This document shows positions 23,761 through 30,543 of a stretch of DNA of 32,800 nucleotides, piece by piece. The stretch covers positions 1-32,800 of the forward strand of contig JANWZB010000019.1 in NCBI GenBank assembly GCA_025055035.1. Reading direction: 5' to 3'. How positions within the stretch are numbered: position 1 is the first letter of the stretch; every line of letters begins with the position of its first letter. The notes beneath the pieces were generated by a model. That model worked only from the letters and a program-made list of their open reading frames with translations, did not search any database and was not told the DNA's origin. Origin of the DNA: Candidatus Kapaibacterium sp. Lineage in GTDB: Bacteria > Bacteroidota > Ignavibacteria > Kapaibacteriales > UBA4661. A program made the position numbers and the translations under genes.

Positions 23761-24702
23761 TTACCGAGTTTCAAGCCAGCGTTCTGCATCAATAGCAGCC
23801 ATACAGCCACTTGCAGCAGCGGTTACTGCCTGACGATACACTGCATCTTGCACATCGCCACAAGCAAATATTCCCGGAACGTTGGTATAGGTTGATTTAC
23901 CCTTTGTTATCACATATCCTTGCGCATCGAGATCGAGCAGTCCTTCAACAAGCTTGGTATTTGGCTGATGTCCAATAGCAACGAATGCTCCATCAATTGG
24001 CATGTCGCGTAGGGAGTTATCCAGCACATTGCGTAGAACAACCGACGTCATCTTTTTCAGACCTGTAGATAGTGTTTCTCCACGAAATTCTTCTACCACC
24101 GTGTTGAGAAGAAACGAGATCTTCGGGTTGTTTCGTGCTCGGTCGAGCATGATTTTAGAAGCACGGAATTCCTCGCGACGGTGCACAATTGTTACTGAGG
24201 CACAAAAGCGCGTAAGGTAATTTGCCTCCTCCATTGCTGTATCGCCTCCACCAACGACAATCACATGCTGATCCCGAAAAAAGAAGCCATCGCAGGTCGC
24301 ACACGCTGATATACCATACCCCATATATTCGCTTTCTCCCTTTACACCAAGCAGCTTCGCGGAAGCACCCATCGCAATAATGACCGCGTCGGCATAGTAC
24401 TCCGAGCCGCGCTCCGTTGTGAGAATAAATCCTTGCGTCTGGGGCTTCAGCCTAACAACAGTTTCATACACCGATTGCGCCCCAAAGCGCTGTGCCTGTT
24501 TGCGCATAACGTCCATTAGCTCCGGACCTTGGATACCATGTTCAAAACCCGGATAATTTTCCACCTCTGTTGTAATGGTCAGTTGCCCACCGGGCTGCTG
24601 TCCCTCAAACACTGTTACATGGAGATTTGCACGGGCAGCATACAAAGCTGCAGTTAAGCCTGCTGGTCCAGAACCAATTATTCCGACATTGTGGCGTGCC
24701 AT
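23761..24702 (-). CDS. trxB: Thioredoxin reductase
   Basis: An FAD and NADPH enzyme that reduces thioredoxin. From the ATG at 24702 (MARHNVGIIGSGPAGLTAA) it has 313 residues, the usual size. Present are the FAD motif GSGPAGLTAALYAAR, the block TITTEVENYPGF, the redox-active CATC (C134 and C137), the NADPH motif VVGGGDTAMEEA, and the C-terminal FACGDVQD. An in-frame start at 24771 falls inside the strong dyad upstream and adds a non-family tail, so I reject it; ATG 24723 remains possible. It is the second gene of the minus-strand unit, 131 bp after ppiD. That gap holds a dyad which may control it. Confidence 0.96.
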   Translation of the reverse strand: MARHNVGIIGSGPAGLTAALYAARANLHVTVFEGQQPGGQLTITTEVENYPGFEHGIQGPELMDVMRKQAQRFGAQSVYETVVRLKPQTQGFILTTERGSEYYADAVIIAMGASAKLLGVKGESEYMGYGISACATCDGFFFRDQHVIVVGGGDTAMEEANYLTRFCASVTIVHRREEFRASKIMLDRARNNPKISFLLNTVVEEFRGETLSTGLKKMTSVVLRNVLDNSLRDMPIDGAFVAIGHQPNTKLVEGLLDLDAQGYVITKGKSTYTNVPGIFACGDVQDAVYRQAVTAAASGCMAAIDAERWLETR

Positions 24703-24737
24703 AGAACTACAAAGGAACTTCATGGTGTAAACGATGA

Positions 24738-24783
24738 ATCCTCGCTTGGTTGTGTTGTATTCGCAATACAACTCAGCGAGGAT
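24738..24783. promoter_or_regulatory. Strong dyad in the trxB leader (operator or intercistronic hairpin)
   Basis: GTTGTATT (24754-24761) and AATACAAC (24765-24772) form an 8-bp inverted repeat around CGC. They are flanked by a second 9-bp pair, ATCCTCGCT (24738-24746) with AGCGAGGAT (24775-24783). It sits 36 bp before the trxB ATG. No U tract follows on the minus strand, so it does not look like a terminator. The inner repeat has the shape of a repressor site. Confidence 0.55.
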
Positions 24784-24833
24784 GTATCGATTGCATATAG
24801 CTCAAAAGGGATTTGTGCGTATTGGAAACGCAC

Positions 24834-27035
24834 TTAGTCTCTGAAATACTTTGTGCGATTATCTGTAATGTCAGCCCGCTCTCGAAGCTCATTACGCCAC
24901 TTGAAGTATATCGTGCCCTCAGCTTTGCTTTTCACAGACTGAGCAAGTGTTGAGCGAGCTGCTGCAAAGCCATTTGGATCCGCATTCTTGCGTGCTTTCA
25001 CTTGCACAATGTAGTATGCTCGCTCCCCACGAATCGGACCAATAATTTTACCGACACAAGATGGTTCTTGCATAAACAGTGCAGCCGTTAATCCTACATC
25101 CGAGCCAAGAGAGGGAACACGCCCATTATCCGTAATACCTTGAGAGCTGATAACATTCAGCGTCGAGTCTATAGTCCGAGCTTTTGCAAGAGAATCCAAT
25201 GTCGCAAGCTTTGCAAAGAGCTCTTGGGCTTTGCCCTTAAGCACATCGAGCTTCTTTCCAACAAGAAGCTTGTTTCTAATTTCATCCTTTGCATCCTCCA
25301 ATGGCTTAATACCTGCTAATCGGCTTTGTGCAAGCTGCGCAACGACAATACCTGTGTTCTTCAGCTCGATTGGATCGCACACATCGCCAACGTTGCTCTC
25401 GAAAGCAAAGTTTGTCAGCGTCCGTGAGCCTAAGATAGTGGCTATACGACGAAAATACGCTGTTTCGTAGGCAGCAATGCCTAGGCGCTTTGTTGCTGTA
25501 TCAAAGGGAACACCACTTTCAAGGCTCTGCTTCAGCGCAATAGCTGTTCGATACAACTGATTACGTGTTGCTTGGCTTACTGTGGGGGTAAGCACAATCT
25601 CGCTATACTTTATTTCATCGGTTTTACGGTCTGTTACCTTGATAATGTGCCAGCCAAACTGCGTTTCCACAGGACCAACAATCGACCCAACAGCAGCATT
25701 CATTGCGGCATCTTCAAACGGCTTGACCATCATCCCTTTACCAAAGAACCCTAAGTCTCCTCCATTCTGTGCTGATCCAGGATCTTGGGAGTTTTTGCGC
25801 GCAAGTTCCGCAAAATCTGCACCAGAGCTTGCCTCACGAAAGAGCTGCTCAGCAATTGCCTTCGCACTGTCTTTCGAGGCTTGGTTGTTCTGTACAAAGC
25901 GAATCAGAATATGGCTTGCTTTCGTCATGACGTTTGCTCCGCTGCGCCGCTCATCAAGGCGAATAAACGTCGTACCTTGTGGCATTTGAATCGGACCGAC
26001 AACTCCTCGTAGCGGCAAGCTATTGAGCATCACAAGTGTCTGTGGCGGTATGTCTTGCACAAACTTGAAATCGTGCACTTGACCACCAAAATCACCAATA
26101 TAGCGCTCGAATACCGTGTCGCGCTGTCCCGGCGTTTGTGCTACGTTCAAGTCAGTTGTGATTCGCTCCAAGCGCTTTTGAACACGCTGCGTATCGGCAG
26201 ACGAAGGAACAACAGGAATTAAAGCATATCGAAGCTTGCGCACAGACTTTTGCTTGAATGAGGATTCATGTGCTCTGTAATAGCGTTCAATCTCGCTATC
26301 GCTCACAGCAACAGCGGTATCAGAAATAATATTGGCATTCAAGGCAACAATATCTGCATCGATTGTGGAATTATCAACGCTATATTTGCGCTGGAGATAA
26401 ACAGAATCCAATGCTCCATATGCGGCGCCCACAGCTGCTTTCATGTTATTTTGCAACTTGTCTTGGCGAAGCGCATCTTCAACGCGCACAAGGTACTTCT
26501 TGAATTCAGCGGCTTGCTTTTCCGCTTGACGTATAGCATCCTGATTACCTTGTTGCTGCGCTCGTTGTGTTATGATATCAGGATTCGTAACGTATTCAAG
26601 ATAAACATCACGCAGAAATCGCCCTGTTGAATCCGTAAAGGGTCGGCGCAGAAAGTCTGGTGGATTTTCTAGAAGAACATCAAGTATTTCTTCATTGCTG
26701 ACACTAATGCCGAGCTTTTCGGCTTGCTGCCGCAGAAGAATTTCATCGACCATCTCATTCCAGACTTGCTCGCGTATAGGCGCTTCGTCGAAATCTTCAA
26801 CGTTGGGTGACTGGGCACGAGCTGCTTCCACCTGTTCCTTGAAACGGCGCTCAAAATCTACATACATAATCTTCTCGCCATTCACTGTGCCAAGAACCGC
26901 CGTTGCGAGATTTTGCCCACGATTGGCAATCGTTGGAAGGTCTAGGTCGGAAATAACCATGAATGCAACAAACATCACCGCAACAGCAATTAACACATAC
27001 GGCGAGATGTTCCGCATCTTCGAGAGTGTACCCAT
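24834..27035 (-). CDS. ppiD: Periplasmic folding chaperone / peptidyl-prolyl isomerase (PpiD/SurA-like)
   Basis: The 733-residue protein has one N-terminal membrane anchor (about 12-30), then a SurA_N/PpiD chaperone segment (GTVNGEKIMYVDFERRF to about residue 200), a parvulin-type rotamase domain at about 372-470 (ASHILIRF, FAELARKNSQDPGSAQNGGDLG, FGWHIIKVTDR), and a long C-terminal chaperone-like region. Family knowledge: PpiD is anchored near the Sec translocon and helps newly exported proteins fold. Length and order fit PpiD better than SurA. It heads the minus-strand unit ppiD-trxB-ptrB-msrA and has a matching promoter about 110 bp upstream. Confidence 0.9.
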   Translation of the reverse strand: MGTLSKMRNISPYVLIAVAVMFVAFMVISDLDLPTIANRGQNLATAVLGTVNGEKIMYVDFERRFKEQVEAARAQSPNVEDFDEAPIREQVWNEMVDEILLRQQAEKLGISVSNEEILDVLLENPPDFLRRPFTDSTGRFLRDVYLEYVTNPDIITQRAQQQGNQDAIRQAEKQAAEFKKYLVRVEDALRQDKLQNNMKAAVGAAYGALDSVYLQRKYSVDNSTIDADIVALNANIISDTAVAVSDSEIERYYRAHESSFKQKSVRKLRYALIPVVPSSADTQRVQKRLERITTDLNVAQTPGQRDTVFERYIGDFGGQVHDFKFVQDIPPQTLVMLNSLPLRGVVGPIQMPQGTTFIRLDERRSGANVMTKASHILIRFVQNNQASKDSAKAIAEQLFREASSGADFAELARKNSQDPGSAQNGGDLGFFGKGMMVKPFEDAAMNAAVGSIVGPVETQFGWHIIKVTDRKTDEIKYSEIVLTPTVSQATRNQLYRTAIALKQSLESGVPFDTATKRLGIAAYETAYFRRIATILGSRTLTNFAFESNVGDVCDPIELKNTGIVVAQLAQSRLAGIKPLEDAKDEIRNKLLVGKKLDVLKGKAQELFAKLATLDSLAKARTIDSTLNVISSQGITDNGRVPSLGSDVGLTAALFMQEPSCVGKIIGPIRGERAYYIVQVKARKNADPNGFAAARSTLAQSVKSKAEGTIYFKWRNELRERADITDNRTKYFRD

Positions 27036-27150
27036 TATCAGGTTGCCCTTTCAAATAACGTTCAACAACCCCCAGCCTGCGCATATGCTTCACTTCATAC
27101 AACAAGCCCACTCAGAACATACACGCAATAGCATAGGAAAACACAGACCG

Positions 27151-27180
27151 CAAATATACAGACTTCTTAGGATTTTGCAA
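27151..27180 (-). promoter_or_regulatory. Probable Bacteroidota-type promoter of ppiD
   Basis: On the minus strand TTG (27180-27178), a 19-nt spacer and TATATTTG (27158-27151) match the consensus exactly. They have the same spacer and the same -7 octamer as the adenylate cyclase promoter. Transcription would start near 27144, leaving a leader of about 109 nt. Confidence 0.6.
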
Positions 27181-27257
27181 GATAGTTTCTTGTGTATGCA
27201 CGATATCATGCTACGCTATCGCAGCGCTGTATAGAACTACATAGACATAGAAAAGCA

Positions 27258-27289
27258 TTTGCTATTGCAAGTAGATTGCAGTAATTTTG
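27258..27289 (+). promoter_or_regulatory. Probable Bacteroidota-type promoter of the Fur-family gene
   Basis: TTTG (27258-27261), a 20-nt spacer and TAATTTTG (27282-27289) fit TTG-N19/20-TAnnTTTG. The expected start site near 27295 makes the ATG at 27325 (leader about 30 nt) more likely than the ATG at 27301. Confidence 0.55.
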
Positions 27290-27324
27290 AAGTATACTTT
27301 ATGTTGTCTATTCTTGTTGCTGCT

Positions 27325-27819
27325 ATGTCGTTGCCTTCTGTCTCTTTGTCCCTAGAGCAGCTTCTTGAGCGTGTTCGCCGTGCTGTACCGCGCCTCACTA
27401 AAGGCAAAAAAGCTGTTCTATCGGCACTGTATGGCGCTAAACACCCCTTAACAGCGCACGAAATCTATATGCATATCGCTAAGGGCATACACCATACCAC
27501 ATCGGAAACGCCGAACACCAAACAAAATCTGCCCATAGATTTAGTTACTATCTATCGCAACCTTGAACAGCTCGAACGGCTGCACCTTGTTGTCAAAATC
27601 GAGCACTCACAGACAGGCTGGCGTTATGCACTCACGGATAGACCTCATATACACACAATTACGTGTACAGAATGTGGACAAGAAATTTCTGTAGGTGAGT
27701 GCCTTATGGCAGATATCGAACAGTTCATCGCCCAAAAAACAGGCTTTACTAATATTCACCATGTTGTGCACTTTACTGGCTCTTGTCCACAGTGCCAACA
27801 CCACAGTGCTTCAACATAG
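27325..27819 (+). CDS. Fur-family metal-responsive transcriptional regulator
   Basis: A cytoplasmic repressor of 164 residues. The winged helix (LTKGKKAVLSALYGAKHPLTAHEIYMHI, split here for length, and DLVTIYRNLEQLERLHLV) is followed by a dimerisation domain with structural zinc cysteines CTEC and CPQC. Between the second and recognition helices is a loop several residues longer than usual (AKGIHHTTSETPNTKQNLP). Whether it senses iron, zinc or peroxide cannot be decided by eye. The downstream MerC-domain gene (79 bp away) is a likely co-transcribed partner or target and favours a metal role. I chose the start from the promoter position and the family N-terminus. Confidence 0.88.
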   Translation: MSLPSVSLSLEQLLERVRRAVPRLTKGKKAVLSALYGAKHPLTAHEIYMHIAKGIHHTTSETPNTKQNLPIDLVTIYRNLEQLERLHLVVKIEHSQTGWRYALTDRPHIHTITCTECGQEISVGECLMADIEQFIAQKTGFTNIHHVVHFTGSCPQCQHHSAST

Positions 27820-27898
27820 CACACTGCAGCATTAGCGCATTGAACATGAAACTACCGGCAGACCTCCGTAGACGAGAACACTCTTTTCTTTTGAACAC

Positions 27899-28345
27899 AT
27901 GCTACGATTTTATCATCGCAACTCTATGCACCAATACACCAAGAACCCTTTGCCACCATCACTTGCAGACAGAATCGGTATTGCACTATCAAGTATCTGT
28001 GCATTTCACTGCCTTATTCTTCCAACACTTCTTCCACTTCTAGGAACACTTGCCCACTATTTTGAAAGCGATTGGACTCATACGCTACTGGCAGCACTTA
28101 TTATACCAACCGTTGGATTAACAGCATGGCGTGGGTACAAGCACCACGGTAAGTGGGAGGTCCTCTGGCTCTTAGTGATTGGTGCTCTTGCGATTTTATG
28201 TGCACTGTTATTGCAACAGTACGGGATAAGCAAACCCACCGAAACAGCAATTACAACGCTCGGCAGTGCCTTCCTTATCACAGGACACTGGAAAAACTAT
28301 AAGCACTGTTCCCTCTGTGCTGCAGGGAAGCCCCATACTCACTAG
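27899..28345 (+). CDS. MerC-domain inner-membrane protein
   Basis: The 148-residue protein has four hydrophobic segments. The MerC hallmark DRIGIALSSICAFHCLILP lies at the first one, with a Cys-Phe-His-Cys pair. The C-terminus has further possible metal ligands (HWKNYKHCSLC and HTH). MerC of mercury operons moves Hg2+ across the inner membrane. The many MerC-domain proteins outside such operons have unknown cargo, and no merA, merR or merT is present here. It follows the Fur-family gene and precedes lysA on the same strand. An in-frame ATG at 27923 is an alternative start. Confidence 0.85.
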   Translation: MLRFYHRNSMHQYTKNPLPPSLADRIGIALSSICAFHCLILPTLLPLLGTLAHYFESDWTHTLLAALIIPTVGLTAWRGYKHHGKWEVLWLLVIGALAILCALLLQQYGISKPTETAITTLGSAFLITGHWKNYKHCSLCAAGKPHTH

Positions 28346-28445
28346 AATTCTTGGTCGCACTCGCTTTTCATCCACAAAACGTTTGCACTGCATGCCAGCA
28401 ATTTCATATTTTCACAAAAAAGTTTCGCACACGCACTTTATTCGC

Positions 28446-29744
28446 ATGCCCATGCACAATTCTTTTGCTTCCCCAACCATCACCCGCAACCTTACTCTCA
28501 ACAATCACCGCTATCTTTTGAGTGGACTAGACCTCATCTCTCTTGTTGAAGAGTTCGGCGCACCGCTCTACGTGTACGATGCAGCAACTATCAAGCAGCA
28601 GTACGAGCGCTTAACACGCGCTTTTTCAGGACTTGAACACCAAATAAAGTATGCGTGCAAAGCGCTTACTAATATTACAATTCTGCGTTTCCTTCGCTCG
28701 ATAGGAAGCGGCCTAGATACAGTTTCTATTAACGAGCTCCGCATAGGCATGCGGGCAGGATTTGACGCACGCGACATTGTTTTTACCCCTAACAATGTCT
28801 CGTTCGAAGAAATTCAGCAAGCTATCGAGCTTGGTGCACAGCTAAATCTCGATAACCTACCCATGCTTGAACGGCTCGGACAGGTCTATGGTAGTAGCGT
28901 TCCTGTGTGCATACGCATCAACCCACATATCATGGCAGGTGGCAACGAAAAAATATCCACCGGTCATGTAAACTCGAAGTTTGGTATTTCCATCACCCAG
29001 CTTGATGAGGTTGTTCAGGTTGTGCAGCGCTATCGTCTTGATGTTGCTGGCTTGCACATGCACACTGGTTCGGAAATTGTTGACACAGACATTTTTCTCC
29101 AAGGAGCCCGTATCCTGCTTGATGCGGGAAGGCAATTCCCTTCGCTGCGCTTCTTTGATTTTGGTGGTGGCTTCAAAGTGCCATATAGCTCTGGCGATAC
29201 AGAGACCAACATCGAAGAGCTTGGAACACGCTTAACCGAACTGTGCCACGAAGAAATGCGCCATCGTGGGCAACCATTCTATGCGTGTTTCGAACCAGGC
29301 AAGTATCTTGTGAGCGAAGCAGGTCTTCTGCTTGTTAAGGCAAATGTTATCAAGCGCACACCTGCCACAACGTTCGTCGGTGTAGATTCAGGACTCAATC
29401 ACTTGCTCCGCCCTATGTTCTACAAAGCACATCATGATATCACCAATCTTTCTAATCCCTACGGCGTTCTTCAGCGCTATGCTGTTGCCGGTTACATCTG
29501 CGAAACTGATACTTTTGCATGGGATAGACCTTTACATGAAGTACGCCAAGGTGATATCCTTGCCTTCCATAATGCTGGAGCGTACGGTATTATGATGGCA
29601 TCGAACTACAACTCCCGTCCGCGACCTGCCGAAGTATTCCTCTTCGATGGAAAGGCTTACCTTATACGAAGGCGCGAAACACTTGATGATATTCTTAGCA
29701 CGCATATTATACCCGACATATGCATGGAGACATGCACAGTGTAG
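28446..29744 (+). CDS. lysA: Diaminopimelate decarboxylase
   Basis: A PLP enzyme that decarboxylates meso-diaminopimelate to lysine, the last step of the pathway. From the ATG at 28446 it has 432 residues, a normal length; ATG 28452 is equally possible, while earlier in-frame starts would overlap the MerC gene. The PLP lysine is K72 (YACKALTN). Other family blocks are SGLDTVSINELRIG, HMHTGSEI, FDFGGGFKVPY, FEPGKYLVSEAG, the active-site cysteine in GYICETDTFA, and AGAYG near the C-terminus. No other lysine or peptidoglycan gene is nearby. The 100-bp gap after the MerC gene may hold a weak promoter (TTTG-N21-TATTTTCA). Confidence 0.94.
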   Translation: MPMHNSFASPTITRNLTLNNHRYLLSGLDLISLVEEFGAPLYVYDAATIKQQYERLTRAFSGLEHQIKYACKALTNITILRFLRSIGSGLDTVSINELRIGMRAGFDARDIVFTPNNVSFEEIQQAIELGAQLNLDNLPMLERLGQVYGSSVPVCIRINPHIMAGGNEKISTGHVNSKFGISITQLDEVVQVVQRYRLDVAGLHMHTGSEIVDTDIFLQGARILLDAGRQFPSLRFFDFGGGFKVPYSSGDTETNIEELGTRLTELCHEEMRHRGQPFYACFEPGKYLVSEAGLLLVKANVIKRTPATTFVGVDSGLNHLLRPMFYKAHHDITNLSNPYGVLQRYAVAGYICETDTFAWDRPLHEVRQGDILAFHNAGAYGIMMASNYNSRPRPAEVFLFDGKAYLIRRRETLDDILSTHIIPDICMETCTV

Positions 29745-29785
29745 CATTCGTATTGCTGTAGCGAACAACGCTTGCTTCACCTATT

Positions 29786-29805
29786 CATTTTGGGTATCCC
29801 AAATG
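29786..29805. terminator. Possible weak bidirectional terminator between convergent genes
   Basis: CATTTTGGG (29786-29794) and CCCAAATG (29798-29805) form an 8-bp stem with one bulged base and a TAT loop. It sits exactly between the convergent lysA and PAS protein genes. There is no strong U tract on either side. Confidence 0.3.
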
Positions 29806-30450
29806 CTATCTGTTACTGCTCGGGAGAAGCTGACGAAACTCTCGCATGAGAGTTTGAATCTTGCTTAGCGAAGATTTCGAGCGCACAGCAAGATTCTGCA
29901 CTTCGTTGGCAACCACAGCAAACCCCGCTCCTTGTGCTCCTGCACGGCTTGCTTCGATTGTTGCATTAACAGCAAGAAGATTGAGCGACTTCAAGATTTT
30001 CTCAATTTCATTGCTGGATGCCTCAATTTCAACGCTCTTTTCTCCCAGTGTTGCAAGCAAGTCTCGTGTACCAGATTTTATCCTTGAAATGATTCCTACA
30101 AGACATTGTTCACCTGCAGAAGGGATTGGATAGCCACGTTCATGCACCCACAGCGTTGCACCTGTGCGATTTTTGATGCGATATTCGATATCATACACAT
30201 TCCCTGTTCGGACTGCCTCTGCAACTGCAGCGTCAATTTGCGATGTGTCGTTAGGATGAATTAGCGCACCAAGTGTGATTTTGTTGCTCGTAAATTCGCT
30301 TGCATCATATCCTGTTACTGCTTTCACAGATTCCGATATTGCAAGCATTGTCCAATGCTCATCAATCCTGCACTTAAAGAAGAAGCTTTCAATGCGATTG
30401 GCAATAGTATTGTACAATGCCAACATGTCTTCGCTGGGGAGCATTTCCAT
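29806..30450 (-). CDS. Short soluble PAS protein with a chemoreceptor signalling tip
   Basis: Residues about 15-130 form a PAS domain (ITLGALIHPNDTSQIDAAV and YRIKNRTGATLWVHERGYP). From about 140 to 210 there is only the hairpin tip of a methyl-accepting chemotaxis signalling domain (LNLLAVNATIEASRAGAQG, then GFAVVANEVQNLAVRSK). There is no membrane segment and no long methylation helix bundle, so it is a 214-residue cytoplasmic protein. By eye alignment to E. coli Tsr, residues matching F373, E391 and R394 are Lys, Ala and Ala, so array contacts may differ. No che gene lies in the window. The start is ATG 30450; ATG 30444 is also possible. Confidence 0.82.
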   Translation of the reverse strand: MEMLPSEDMLALYNTIANRIESFFFKCRIDEHWTMLAISESVKAVTGYDASEFTSNKITLGALIHPNDTSQIDAAVAEAVRTGNVYDIEYRIKNRTGATLWVHERGYPIPSAGEQCLVGIISRIKSGTRDLLATLGEKSVEIEASSNEIEKILKSLNLLAVNATIEASRAGAQGAGFAVVANEVQNLAVRSKSSLSKIQTLMREFRQLLPSSNR

Positions 30451-30543
30451 AGCAATAGCAAGAAAAGTGAATAAACTACTTAAAGCTTCAAGGTGGAACT
30501 ATGAACTTACGCTGTCGCGCGAATATACGAGTTTCACTGTGAA

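Noticed and set aside
24703-24771. Extended N-terminus of trxB
   Set aside because: It runs through the strong dyad and adds residues not found in thioredoxin reductases.
28266-28445. Extended N-terminus of lysA overlapping the MerC gene
   Set aside because: The added 60 residues have no counterpart in diaminopimelate decarboxylases and would overlap a real gene.
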